Counted from the stretch's first letter, positions 28,101 through 33,474 are shown. The stretch: DNA of 64,000 nt from Escarpia spicata (GCA_963995525.1 OZ023207.1:31910866-31974865), one strand, 5' to 3'. Made by a program: numbers and translations. Notes: a model not told the origin generated them from the letters alone.

Positions 28101-30739
28101 GTTGACCTGACACGGAATGACTGAGGTAGTTACCAGGTCGTTGTTCGATCCATACCAAAATGAGTTGCTTTGAATCTCGCAAGATCTAGCCACTGATATC
28201 TGTGTATGACGTACGAGAATTGAGCATGAATTCCCTAGGAAATTACGTCACATGAATCAACATGTTTTTCATTGGTTATAACTGCTAGCATGCCAAATGC
28301 TGTTACCATACTTTTTCGCGCTGCACTGTTTTCATACAGGAACTGTAAGTACTTCGCTAAAACAAACTTTCCTGACAATTTATTTGCATAACATGACACA
28401 AATAAGTGGTAGGGAGTTACAATATGGGGATATCTTTCGCAAATGTTTCTTCAGATTTTTTATTAAAATGGCATGTTTATATTATTGGCACGGTCGTCGA
28501 CAAGACCATAATACAGGTAAGAGGAAGATGACGACCTCAAAGAGACCCACCTCGCAGTCGCGGGCGCACTTGATGATGACTGGGGGACCAAGGATGCGAC
28601 ATCGCCCTCGCCGCAGCTGCTGGAAGACGTCACCGTCAAAGTTCTCAACGACAAACACTGTGTCTTCGTCGATGTCGGTCATGTACTCGAAGCCAGTGTC
28701 CGAGTACAGGACAGCAGCACTGGAGAAACTTGACTGCAAGAGACAGGTACACTAAGTAACAAGGCTGAATAAAAACTGAGATATATTGCATTGCAAAAAG
28801 TGTGATGTCAAACATTAAAATAATTTTAGACATGTTAATTTGGAAAATCTCATTTTGTTTACAGAAAAACTACCCACATATATTGCCCGCCTTGCAATGA
28901 GCATGAACGCCGTCATATGTTGGCAGGTCATTGCATATTGAGGGGGAGCAGGTTCTTTTAACACACAAAACGCAATTATTCACTAATATTATTATACTAA
29001 ACATTGTTAGTTATCATTATGCACTGTATATTGTTACATTTACCAATAAAGAGTGTATGAATAAAAAAACTTTTCTAATCACATGGGTCTTGCTGGTGCT
29101 TCGCGACAGTGTTGCAAACAGGCTCTGGTATATCGATTTACAAAGTTTGGAGCCTCCTCAAATCACAACGTATTTTATTATTTTTTGCACACACAATTAA
29201 GAATTTAACGGCGATCGGGATAGGGGTCAAAATAGGGGCGCTTAAACAATCGAATTGGGTGTTCATTTAGCATTTTTTTCGTAACAGGGCGTCACTGAAA
29301 TAGGGCAGGGGAAACGCCCTGCAAATTCGACATAGGCAGAACATTGGTGTATAAAACAACTAGTGCTACCCGTGCCTCAAGAGGATGGGAGATGGAGACT
29401 GACCTGGAGAGCTTTCTGGAGACATGTGTTGTTGTGGCACTGGTTACCAACCACTATGATCCGCAAGTCTTGCTCCATTGACTCATCTACGACACAATCA
29501 CAGTCAGAAATTGAGTAATCGTACTTAATAATCTTAAACATGATTAACATTTTCTTGTGCTTATTTCTATAAATTTTCCTCAGGTCCCAATTAGGCAATT
29601 GTAATGCAACCACCTCAAGTCAGTAAACGATTACATGCAGTACACAGTTCTATGAAATATGTTGAGTTAGTACAGTAATTGTCGACATAAATATATGTGA
29701 GTATATGACGCTACTTCCTAGATGCTGATTAAGTTGAATTGTAAAATGAAGTTATGTATTGAACAGTGTGTTACTATAAAATGTTTTGCTGTTACGATTC
29801 ACTCAAATCTCAATTATTATCACAGCTGTGTCATGGATGCTTCATGTGACATGATTGAGATCTATTCATGTATACGATTATTTATATCCCGACACAGACA
29901 ACAGTCACCTGGTACAAGGGTCCAATGTGAGAACCAGATTGTACACTGGTGTGAAGTGTCGGTAGGACATTTTTCAAGTAAAATTTGCTACAGACATGGT
30001 TCATTGTATATAATTATGCAAACATAAAATAACAAATTGTATCTGATTTTATGACACTGTGACTGCCCAAAAAACTAGCCACTGGCCTGGGCACAACTTA
30101 GATTCACATGTCTAGTATCCAGGTAAGTGGGTAGGAACTAAGCCTAGGCTAAGGAAGGTAATGGAAATGTGTAATTTGGAATCAGAAAATATTTAGCCTC
30201 ACCAAACAGCCTGTGCATCTAGCATCTACACAGTGATGGGTAGGGTAAGGTACCAGAGTATTACAGCAATTTATGATATTCACACACCCGCACAACAAAG
30301 GGAAAGTTGACACCACACAGACAGAACTTTTAATTACAAGTGCAAGGGTGAGTATGCTAATCCACTGTTTCCGTGTTTGCCCTACACAATTAAATTATTA
30401 ATCAGTAGGCCTAATCGTAATTGACGTAAAGTAACCTACTCAGTGTTACTGTGACCACCACCGACCGAGCATGAGTTTATTAGGATAGTGATTCGTTGAC
30501 ATTTGTTGTGTCGTTGGTAATCATTGATCAAGACTAGAATGTCTGGAAGTTTATTATTATTCAAATTCAATGATTCATTGTCAGTTTGCACCATGCATTC
30601 ATGACAAGTCAATTGTACGAAACTTTTTGTAAAACGACGATCGCCTTGTACATGTGTTACCTTCTTCCGTTGAAGCTCTGGAGGACTGGGAATGATAGTC
30701 CACATCACTGTTCCCAGTTGGATTACTAAATTCCGCCAT
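4059..30739 (-). CDS. ECT2: ECT2/pebble RhoGEF gene (17 exons seen, 3' end off window)
   Basis: Orthologue of ECT2 (Drosophila pebble), a guanine-nucleotide exchange factor that activates RhoA at the cell equator in cytokinesis. In the family, BRCT repeats bind centralspindlin and hold the DH-PH module inactive. Seventeen exons (listed separately) join in phase into 686 codons. The order is an N-terminal BRCT-like segment (about aa 34-115), BRCT1 (122-210), BRCT2 (222-305), a linker with NLS SRKRKRLK and TP sites, the DH domain (about 438-645) and the start of the PH domain. Motifs that fix the identity are HHMGGSIRKDF, THMVANCTSGEKFR, WFWASIQMD, KENLAQLA, QTEKNYV, RPVQRLPS and HINEDKRKTE. 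Human ECT2 is about 880-914 residues from memory, so about 200 C-terminal residues are missing from the window. All junctions are GT-AG. Introns contain extensive minisatellites and transposons. Confidence 0.96.
4179..4710. other. Intron 16, AT-rich part
   Basis: Non-coding and strongly AT-rich between 4200 and 4500. I see no repeat or coding signal before the 48-bp array starts. Confidence 0.6.
4711..5526. repeat. 48-bp minisatellite, 17 copies, in ECT2 intron 16
   Basis: Seventeen 48-bp units with core TATGTGGCTGTGGGAGTTTA. They come in two main types distinguished by one base (CAAGCAC against CAAGTAC). The order from the left is C,C,C,T,T,C,T,T,C,T,C,T,T,C,C,T,T. Since 48 is a multiple of three, several frames of 280-315 codons are open on both strands; none has a start context or other sign of being a gene. 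The array lies between exons 16 and 17 and does not match either exon edge. Confidence 0.96.
5842..5908 (-). mobile_element. tRNA-like sequence, probable SINE head
   Basis: Read on the minus strand it has an A-box-like TAGTGGTCAGCATATCC and a B-box-like CCGAGTTCAAAACCCGG at tRNA spacing. The stems are imperfect, so a working tRNA is unlikely. It is more likely a tRNA-derived SINE head or a tRNA pseudogene. It lies 17 bp from the donor of ECT2 exon 16. Confidence 0.6.
5926..6004 (-). CDS. ECT2: ECT2 exon 16 (end of DH domain)
   Basis: 79 bp, aa 620-646. Acceptor gttgtag, donor GTGAGT. It encodes HINEDKRKTECHQTMFDIIN then DIENCP, closely matching the last DH helix of ECT2 (HINEDKRKTE is identical to human from memory). 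It completes a Thr codon split with exon 15. Confidence 0.96.
6005..6948. other. Intron 15 of ECT2
   Basis: No coding sequence or tandem repeat seen. A degenerate duplicated motif around accggtatgccggtata (6360-6450) is the only structure noted. Confidence 0.55.
6949..7030 (-). CDS. ECT2: ECT2 exon 15 (DH domain)
   Basis: 82 bp, aa 593-620. Acceptor tgttcggcag, donor GTAAGTGG. It encodes EMLKRTEEKNLDYRQLEKAI then SALEEVMT, aligning with the ECT2 helix that contains LEKAIGSLKEVMT. Both edges split codons (Glu on the left, Thr on the right) and agree with the neighbouring exons. Confidence 0.95.
7031..7715. other. Intron 14 of ECT2
   Basis: AT-rich. Short repeated words (aagcactaggacctgagagacatttgagcac, two diverged copies at about 7616-7685) lie near the donor of exon 14. 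Nothing else was seen. Confidence 0.5.
7716..7812 (-). CDS. ECT2: ECT2 exon 14 (DH domain catalytic core)
   Basis: 97 bp, aa 561-593. It encodes VCQTRQECGRQSLTELLIRP then VQRLPSVLLILK. The RPVQRLPS stretch (579-586) is the most conserved DH block (CR3), part of the GTPase-binding surface. I place the acceptor at gcgtctag because VCQTRQECG then aligns with INQAKPECG of ECT2. The alternative cag 9 bp downstream would drop VCQ without changing frame. Donor GTTAGTG. The acceptor and first 28 coding bases are the template of the adjoining 51-bp array. Confidence 0.95.
7785..10303 (-). repeat. 51-bp minisatellite carrying the exon-14 splice acceptor
   Basis: About 45 units of 51 bp. On the minus strand each holds 23 intronic bases ending GCGTCTAG, followed by 28 bases equal or nearly equal to the start of ECT2 exon 14 (GTGTGTCAGACAAGACAGGA then GTGTGGCC). 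The left-most unit runs into the true exon. Four further units at 10085-10303 are shortened to 46-47 bp and diverged. Variants are coupled: units with acagacctg or actgacctg are usually followed by taggcgc, which suggests block duplication. Frames of 844 and 770 codons on the minus strand are artefacts of the 17-codon period. Confidence 0.95.
10304..10635. other. Unique spacer of ECT2 intron 13
   Basis: About 330 bp of ordinary-looking sequence between the acceptor-derived and donor-derived arrays. It is the only part of this 3.8-kb intron that is not tandem repeat. No coding signal. Confidence 0.6.
10636..11654 (-). repeat. 26-34-bp minisatellite carrying the exon-13 splice donor
   Basis: About 35 units, mostly 30 bp (others 26-34 because the CA run varies). 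On the minus strand each reads GGCCTTCCTCAAG then GTCTGTGTG. The right-most unit is the real end of ECT2 exon 13 (CATGCCTTCCTCAAG then GTCTGTG). Each unit therefore repeats the last 12 coding bases (Ala-Phe-Leu-Lys) and the first ~16 intron bases. Units near the exon have shorter CA runs than those farther away. Confidence 0.95.
11643..11753 (-). CDS. ECT2: ECT2 exon 13 (DH domain)
   Basis: 111 bp, 37 codons (aa 524-560), phase 0 at both ends. Acceptor ttggcttcag. Donor GTCTGTGTG is weak (no A at +3/+4, no G at +5 of the usual consensus). It encodes ADALTKCYPPFVNYFTNTKE then TLRDCDRNLPRFHAFLK, matching the YPPFVN...PRFHAFLK segment of ECT2. The 3' end seeded the array on its left. Confidence 0.96.
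11754..12382. other. Intron 12 of ECT2, AT-rich part
   Basis: Very AT-rich, with a short (TA)n at 11959-11980. No coding signal. Confidence 0.55.
12383..12680. repeat. 33-bp minisatellite, about 9 copies, in ECT2 intron 12
   Basis: Units of 33 bp with core AGAAACTTACTCCCCTAGTT. On the minus (sense) strand each unit reads TTTCTGGTATTCTGCAG, then an 11-base AAACTAGGGGA, then GTAAGT. It thus presents a pyrimidine-rich acceptor and a strong donor only 11 bases apart. No match to a neighbouring exon edge. Confidence 0.93.
12797..14610. mobile_element. hAT-like non-autonomous DNA transposon, 1.8 kb
   Basis: Starts CAGTGTTTCCCCTGG and ends CCAGGGGAAACACTG, a perfect 15-bp terminal inverted repeat of the classic hAT form (CAGTGTTTCCC). 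It is flanked on both sides by catcat (12791-12796 and 14611-14616). hAT elements make 8-bp duplications, so two bases would have to have changed. No transposase frame is visible. GC-rich, CpG-rich patches occur just inside both ends. A copy of the dispersed GGCAGACCTGTTC element sits inside. Confidence 0.75.
13156..13216 (+). repeat. Dispersed element related to the 72-bp array unit
   Basis: Reads GTTCTTATATAGCGCTGGAC, then CTGAAAGCGCTTTACAC, then CTCCCTGGCAGACCTGTTC. The 72-bp unit at 1159-3328 on the opposite strand has the same blocks in circular order with about 15 extra bases between the first two. GTTC occurs at both ends of this single copy. Confidence 0.75.
14828..15016 (-). CDS. ECT2: ECT2 exon 12 (DH domain)
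   Basis: 189 bp, 63 codons (aa 461-523), phase 0. Acceptor cccccgtag, donor GTGAGT. It encodes VFKEEIERPDQPGGPILDPP, then a stretch with KIIFGEIPPIYNVHIKMRDE and ends GDVFLRH. This matches the ECT2 DH region GGPILAPEEIKTIFGSIPDI and INWDESKSIGDIFLKY (from memory). Confidence 0.97.
15017..15334. other. Intron 11, no feature seen
   Basis: Short non-coding stretch between exon 12 and a tRNA-like fragment. Nothing recognisable. Confidence 0.5.
15335..15370 (+). mobile_element. tRNA-Ala-like 5' half (SINE or retro-fragment)
   Basis: TCGGTAGAGTGCTCACTTAG then CATGTGAGGGG closely resembles the D-arm and anticodon arm of tRNA-Ala(AGC), with CTTAGCATG as the anticodon loop. The 3' half with the T-arm is missing, so it is not a working tRNA gene. 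Confidence 0.55.
15653..16354. mobile_element. 702-bp element with CAGACCTGCCTACC inverted ends
   Basis: Perfect 14-bp terminal inverted repeats CAGACCTGCCTACC and GGTAGGCAGGTCTG, flanked by gtggct on both sides (15647-15652 and 16355-16360). The other two piggyBac-like copies have an uninterrupted sequence at this point, which defines the empty site. No coding capacity, and the superfamily is not recognised. It contains a 10-base G run near 15775. Confidence 0.8.
16909..18020 (-). mobile_element. piggyBac-like element B, inverted, nested in element A
   Basis: Starts at a TTAA (16905-16908) that corresponds to an internal TTAA of element A (catttaattag in the intact copy). It runs on the minus strand through all the blocks of the family to cgttctgacc at 18020, where element A resumes. 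The outer CACGAGAGGG end is missing, so this copy is truncated at its junction. Confidence 0.75.
18341..18709. other. Intron 11, right part
   Basis: Non-coding stretch between the transposon cluster and exon 11. Nothing recognisable. Confidence 0.5.
18710..18933 (-). CDS. ECT2: ECT2 exon 11 (linker and start of DH)
   Basis: 224 bp, aa 386-460. Acceptor gtcctcaccag, donor GTCAGTG. The first ~50 residues are a Ser/Thr-rich linker with GKSTPSSRH and TTTPGSSSG, potential proline-directed kinase sites like those that regulate human ECT2. The last 23 residues, LQIVLELFQTEKNYV then GILNTILK (438-460), are the first DH helix (CR1), with the conserved Glu in QTEKNYV. Confidence 0.95.
18934..19436. 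other. Intron 10 of ECT2
   Basis: Non-coding. A short palindromic ATATCTATATATATAGATAT lies near 19401-19420. Nothing else was seen. Confidence 0.5.
19437..19668 (-). CDS. ECT2: ECT2 exon 10 (NLS linker)
   Basis: 232 bp, aa 309-386. Acceptor ttccactag, donor GTATGGG. It encodes a linker with SVGTPSS (Thr323-Pro324) and the basic SRKRKRLKENLAQLA (331-345), equivalent to the RKRRRLKETLAQL bipartite NLS region of ECT2. In the family this keeps the protein nuclear in interphase. KRRSNEVARMSFGASFLDTT aligns with the KRPSAEHSLSIGSLLDIS region. The last codon is split with exon 11. Confidence 0.95.
19727..19910. repeat. Degenerate ~18-bp CCACCAACTGACTCC repeat
   Basis: About nine imperfect tandem copies of a CACCAACTGACTCCGCC-like unit in intron 9 of ECT2. 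They diverge progressively to the right. Confidence 0.8.
19980..20170. repeat. Cluster of CTATAG/TTCTATAGAA palindromes
   Basis: Six CTATAG motifs and several variants (TTATAGAA, CTACAGAA, CTGTAGAA, CTGCAGAA) in about 190 bp, spaced irregularly, inside ECT2 intron 9. The many short inverted repeats could fold into alternative hairpins. No known function. Confidence 0.6.
20233..20295 (-). CDS. ECT2: ECT2 exon 9 (end of BRCT2)
   Basis: 63 bp, 21 codons (aa 288-308), phase 0. Acceptor atggttaccag, donor GTGAGTTTG. It encodes WFWASIQMDVCADESLYTFV plus S, the conserved Trp-containing last BRCT helix of ECT2 (EWFWGSIQMDA in human from memory). Confidence 0.95.
20296..21144. other. Intron 8 of ECT2
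   Basis: Non-coding. A CAGACCTGCCTGCC word near 20755 resembles the terminal repeat of the 702-bp element at 15653, but I see no partner end. Nothing else was recognised. Confidence 0.5.
21145..21260 (-). CDS. ECT2: ECT2 exon 8 (BRCT2)
   Basis: 116 bp, aa 249-287. Acceptor tttgtccgccag, donor GTGACATG. It encodes GGTCAEAGAPTCTHLVVAEH then SVKTIPFDTHPKLLVVKSE, matching ERCTHLVVEEN...KLYVVKQE of ECT2. Confidence 0.95.
21420..22866. repeat. 39-bp minisatellite, about 37 copies, in ECT2 intron 7
   Basis: Units of 39 bp with core TACAAAACTTGTACAAACGA. Copies are nearly identical from 21420 to about 22440 and then degenerate, with small deletions towards 22866. The unit contains the dyad ACTTGTACAA. 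Open frames of 193-196 codons (13-residue period) are repeat artefacts. The array edges do not match exon 7 or exon 8. Confidence 0.96.
22973..23822 (+). mobile_element. piggyBac-like non-autonomous element, 850 bp, complete
   Basis: TTAA (22969-22972) then CCCTCTCGTGGTCAGAACG at the left. CTGGCCTTGAGAGGG then TTAA (23823-23826) at the right. It is the intact reference for the nested copies at 15.4-18.3 kb. It contains a short frame with SSNSDFDGIFQSSL and no full transposase, so it is non-mobile on its own. Confidence 0.8.
23827..24215. other. Intron 7 remainder
   Basis: Non-coding stretch left of exon 7. Nothing recognised. Confidence 0.5.
24216..24315 (-). CDS. ECT2: ECT2 exon 7 (start of BRCT2)
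   Basis: 100 bp, aa 216-249. Acceptor gtgtgttacag, donor GTACGTTG. It encodes MCHKLSPFYFSTLSFLGFSR then DEQRHMEEVTFKN, matching KVPPFQDCILSFLGFSDEEK and MEEMT of ECT2. The last base starts a Gly codon completed by exon 8. Confidence 0.95.
24316..24671. other. Intron 6 of ECT2
   Basis: Short intron with no feature recognised. Confidence 0.5.
24672..24773 (-). CDS. ECT2: ECT2 exon 6 (BRCT1, second half)
   Basis: 102 bp, 34 codons (aa 182-215), phase 0. Acceptor gtatgcttgcag, donor GTATGACA. It encodes AAVSMGTPIMHMDWVLKTWE then LCNDIDVSAIDERF, matching AVSLGTPIMKPEWIYKAWERRN of ECT2, including the conserved BRCT Trp. Confidence 0.96.
24774..25334. other. Intron 5 of ECT2
   Basis: Non-coding, no repeat recognised. 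Confidence 0.5.
25335..25442 (-). CDS. ECT2: ECT2 exon 5 (BRCT1 core)
   Basis: 108 bp, 36 codons (aa 146-181), phase 0. Acceptor attgatttcag, donor GTGAGTAG. It encodes SRLADLIHHMGGSIRKDFSF then RITHMVANCTSGEKFR, nearly identical to LVHHMGGVIRKDF...VTHLVANCTQGEKFR of ECT2. This carries the BRCT phosphopeptide-pocket region used to bind centralspindlin. Confidence 0.97.
25443..26219. other. Intron 4 of ECT2, left part
   Basis: AT-rich. No coding or repeat structure recognised. Confidence 0.5.
26220..26303 (-). mobile_element. tRNA-like SINE head
   Basis: Minus strand: TAGCTCAGTTGGTAGACGC is a near-perfect A-box/D-arm, and GGTTCAATCCTGAC is a good B-box/T-arm about 60 bases on. The region between is too long and does not fold into a clean anticodon arm plus variable loop, so a SINE or tRNA pseudogene is likelier than a working tRNA gene. 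It sits in ECT2 intron 4, in the sense orientation. Confidence 0.65.
26304..27159. other. Intron 4 of ECT2, right part
   Basis: AT-rich, nothing recognised. Confidence 0.5.
27160..27249 (-). CDS. ECT2: ECT2 exon 4 (start of BRCT1)
   Basis: 90 bp, 30 codons (aa 116-145), phase 0. Acceptor gttgatttcag, donor GTAGGACA. It encodes RLPSNQRPLYCMAMHQLILC then FTGFKVKEDL, matching RPLYCTSMMNLVLCFTGFRKKEEL of ECT2. Confidence 0.96.
27250..28127. other. Intron 3 of ECT2
   Basis: Contains many short GTAATTGTAATTAC-type words (27300-27860), a degenerate simple AATTAC/GTAATT-rich patch. No coding signal. Confidence 0.5.
28128..28495 (+). repeat. Dispersed repeat D1, copy 1
   Basis: About 365 bp that align with 31234-31580 in the same orientation: TTGTTCGA, CCAAAAT, AGATCTAGCC, GTTATAAC, GCTAGCA, ACTGTAAG, CATAACATGA and ACAAATAAGTG recur in the same order with scattered differences. 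It carries no reading frame and lies in ECT2 intron 3. Confidence 0.75.
28551..28733 (-). CDS. ECT2: ECT2 exon 3 (N-terminal BRCT0)
   Basis: 183 bp, 61 codons (aa 55-115), phase 0. Acceptor gtctcttgcag, donor GTGGGTCTC. It encodes SSFSSAAVLYSDTGFEYMTD, then ...DTVFVVENFDGDVFQQLRR and ...RILGPPVIIKCARDCE. This aligns with the ECT2 N-terminal segment ...FENVFVVTDFQDSVFNDLYK and CRVIGPPVVLNC (from memory). Confidence 0.95.
28734..29403. other. Intron 2 of ECT2
   Basis: AT-rich. A run of GGGG-CG words near 29215-29320 is the only composition change. Nothing recognised. Confidence 0.5.
29404..29486 (-). CDS. ECT2: ECT2 exon 2 (N-terminus)
   Basis: 83 bp, aa 27-54. Acceptor gtgtcgtag, donor GTCAGTCTC. 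It encodes (D)ESMEQDLRIIVVGNQCHNN then TCLQKALQ, in the place of ETRVILVQEA...LIKAL in ECT2, the first BRCT0 strand. Similarity is weak on its own, but phase and position fit. Confidence 0.9.
29487..30660. other. Intron 1 of ECT2
   Basis: No coding, repeat or RNA feature recognised. Confidence 0.5.
30661..30739 (-). CDS. ECT2: ECT2 exon 1 with start codon
   Basis: 79 coding bp: MAEFSNPTGNSDVDYHSQSS then RASTEE plus the first base of an Asp codon completed by exon 2. The start ATGG has a purine at -3 (gtgATGG). MAE... also begins human ECT2. Donor GTAACAC is weak. The alternative is that further 5' coding sequence exists, but an upstream promoter-like region supports this start. Confidence 0.88.
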
Positions 30740-31020
30740 CACAAAACACCGCGGTTTGGAATCATTCAAAGCAGTGGATAGCCACGCGCGAAGTTTTGTT
30801 TTTTATCAACGATCTCCCTTCCTTCCTCCTGTAACAGCATCTAAAATTAACTGTGTTGTGTGTTCCATGCAATCACAGCCTAACTGGAATAACCAACTAT
30901 ATTTACACCAAGTGCGGTTCGTTTATCGACATTATTGATAACTTTCATAAGTTTAAAAATTACCGCACTTTGAAATCCGGAAACCGCATTTCATTGGTTG
31001 TAAGTATCACGTGGTAACCG
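30740..31020 (-). promoter_or_regulatory. ECT2: Candidate ECT2 promoter (CCAAT, E-box, E2F-like, CHR-like)
   Basis: Upstream of the ATG on the minus strand: E-box CACGTG (31008-31013), CCAAT box (ATTGG on plus, 30993-30997), CTTCGCGCG (30785-30793, E2F/CDE-like) and TTTGAA (30765-30770, CHR-like). CCAAT plus CHR motifs are common in G2/M cell-cycle promoters, which suits ECT2. The transcription start is not visible and the motifs are short, so this is suggestive only. Confidence 0.4.
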
Positions 31021-31233
31021 CACCGTCACCGCGTTGGACCAACATCAGACCGTACTAAACGTAATAATTGAAAATACTTGTTAGCCGGGCAGGTCTTTTT
31101 AGGCTAAACCTAGAAATCGATTATAAATTACGTTTTTGGATGGATCGTTGACAACAACGGTGTCAAGAAACATTATCCGTCGGATGCCACCCTGGCACCT
31201 ATAGGCATTTTTTGAAATGCTGCATATAATTAT

Positions 31234-31580
31234 AGTTACCGGTCTGTTGTTCGACCCACACCAAAATCTCGCGAGATCTAGCCGCTGATCTCTTCTTATG
31301 ACTAACGGGAATTTAGCGTAACTTCCCAGGGCAATTAAGTCACGTGCATCAACACATCTTTTTTCATTAGTTATAACCGCTAGCACGGTAAAAGCCGTTA
31401 CCAAAATTTTAGCGCGGCGCTGTGTTTTCGTACGGAAACTGTAAGAATTTCACTAAAATCAAGTTATCTGATAATTTATTTTCATAACATGAAACAAATA
31501 AGTGATAAGGAATTACAATATGGATATTTTTAGCAAATGTTTTTTGAGATTTTTTTATGAAAACGTAATGTTTCTAACAT
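31234..31580 (+). repeat. Dispersed repeat D1, copy 2
   Basis: Second copy of the repeat at 28128-28495 in the same orientation. It lies about 0.5 kb upstream of the ECT2 start codon and includes TCTCGCGAGATCTAGCCGCTG and a GC-rich GCGCGGCGCTG patch. No transposon ends recognised. Confidence 0.75.
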
Positions 31581-31837
31581 TCCCCGCCACCATATCAATG
31601 TTTCATCATAACGTTTATCTCAAAATAGTAGTGTGGAAGTTGTAGATTATGTGGCTAGCCAATCTTCCACGGGGCCATCCGAACCACGGAAGAAGTATAA
31701 AAACATCCATTCAATATCGAATGGTGTGATTGTCTCCGCCAGTGATGCGTCTACAGTAGTGCTGTCACCTGGCGATCAAGCGTTAACATACAAATAAGGC
31801 AACATACAGTACTAGTATGGAGAGCTTCGTTTACTCC

Positions 31838-31862
31838 CCCCCCCCCCCCCCCCCCCCCCCCC
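31838..31862 (+). repeat. Poly-C tract, about 25 bases
   Basis: Uninterrupted run of C. A second, similar run is at 32599-32624. Such runs can form i-motif/G-quadruplex structures and are prone to length errors in sequencing. Confidence 0.95.
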
Positions 31863-31987
31863 ACGTATAGATGCCCTTTTATGGTTGGTCTGATGTGCAA
31901 AAGGGTTGAAGATCACGGTTAGGGTTAGATTAAATGTATTTTTGACAAGAATGACACCATGTGTATGCATGCATTAATTTGTACATG

Positions 31988-32192
31988 GATGTGTAACAAA
32001 CATCACCACCTGCAGTAGGCCTACACGTTGGTTACAAAGTGCTAGGATCTCGGCAATCGCGTTGTGAGTCTGGTGCACGCGAGCGTTCCGTATGATGTAC
32101 TTGAAGCCCGTGTAGTCTCTCACTTTCGACCTCTTGAAGCTTGTCTCCCTTGGGATCACCTTTGTCACGATGTTGCCACTTTTGTCGAGTCG
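31988..32192 (-). CDS. Coding-like fragment of unknown family
   Basis: The minus strand encodes DKSGNIVTKVIPRETSFKRS then KVRDYTGFKYIIRNARVHQT and HNAIAEILALCNQR without a stop. Codon choice looks coding (mostly C/G third bases), unlike the AT-rich surroundings. An in-frame TGA lies just upstream (about 32200) and a CAG-GTGGTG possible donor just downstream. It could be an internal exon of an unrecognised gene upstream of ECT2 or a fragment of a mobile element. There is no start codon. I do not recognise the family. Confidence 0.35.
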
Positions 32193-32941
32193 TGATGATC
32201 ATGATCTTCGTTTTTTAGCATGTAATTAAACCTTGATATTCTCATTGGCGTTATAGTGCTAAATGCATGCTGGAATTGATTCAGCGCGTTCCTTTCAGTA
32301 CTAATTCATCTAACTTGTGTTAGAATGCGTGCATTTCCAACTCTGCTTACGATTGTATTGTTTCAAAGCTCTTTCACAGTATTCAAACTTGGGTCTGCAA
32401 ACGTTGCTTCTAGAACGTGTAATGTTACTCTTTGAAATATGATACTTTCTTCCGCAATGAAATTGACAAAGTCTTTTGCAATAACTTCTTCTCGAGAGCT
32501 CGCATCCGAAAAATGCGAACACGAGTTGTCTGAGGACTCATACAAATGACGACTTGAGTTCTTGTGTTTGTATGTCTTGGTACTATCATTTTACTTAGCC
32601 CCCCCCCCCCCCCCCCCCCCCCCCGGAGAAGCAACTGCGACTTATGTTTCCTTCATGTCAAAATAGTAGACAACGACTGGGGATACATCTACGACTTCTG
32701 TCGGAAGGTGGCGAATATTGAGGGGGTTGATCCATACTAACTACTTGATACTTCCTTGCTGTCTGACAACGAAAGGCGGCGAGTTGGTAGTGTAGGATAC
32801 TTTTTGCGGTTCGACAGGGGTAGTGTTGAATATTGTTCTGGAACTCCCAACTATACCAACCTTGAAGCTGATGACAAACATCAAGGAAACTAACAAATAT
32901 TTGTGGGATTAAGCCTCCCCCACACACTAATTTGTTGGACT
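32193..32941. other. Intergenic stretch with a second poly-C tract
   Basis: Contains a 26-base C run (32599-32624). A plus-strand patch at 32749-32880 (LLSDNERRRVGSVGYFLRFD then ...) is open for ~50 codons but is unrecognised and ends in a stop. No firm gene. Confidence 0.4.
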
Positions 32942-33474
32942 CATGCGTGTCCCCGGTCGTTAGCTACTTTGACACGAAGAAGGAGACATAAGTCGCCGTA
33001 GATGTGTCCCCGGTCGTTGGCTACTTTGACGCGGAGAAGGAGACACAAGTCGCTGTAGATCTGTCCCCGGTCGTTGGCTACTTTGACACGGAGAAGGAGA
33101 CAGAAGTCGCTGTAGATGTGTCCCCAGCCGTTGGCTACTTTGACACGGAGAAGGAGACACAGGTCGCTGTAGATCTGTCCCCGGTCGTTGGCTACTTTGA
33201 CACGGAGAAGGAGACACAGGTCGCTGTAGATGTGTCCCCAGTCGTTGGCTACTTTGACACGGAGAAGGAGACACAGGTCGCTGTAGATCTGTCCCCGGTC
33301 GTTGGCTACTTTGACACGGAGAAGCAGACATAAGTTGCTGTAGACGTGTCCCCGGTCGTTGGCTACTTTGACACGGAGAACGAGACACAAGTCGCTGTAG
33401 ATGTGTCCCCGGTTGTTGGCTACTTTGACACGGAGAAGGAGACACAAGTCGCTGTAGATGTGTCCCCGGTCGTT
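32942..33474. repeat. 57-bp minisatellite, about 9 copies
   Basis: Units of 57 bp with core CGTTGGCTACTTTGACACGG, alternating GATGTGTCC and GATCTGTCC in the middle of the array. The period of 19 codons keeps frames open on both strands. It is G+C-richer than its flanks. On the minus strand each unit has a pyrimidine-rich TGTCTCCTTCTCC followed by AG. Confidence 0.95.
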
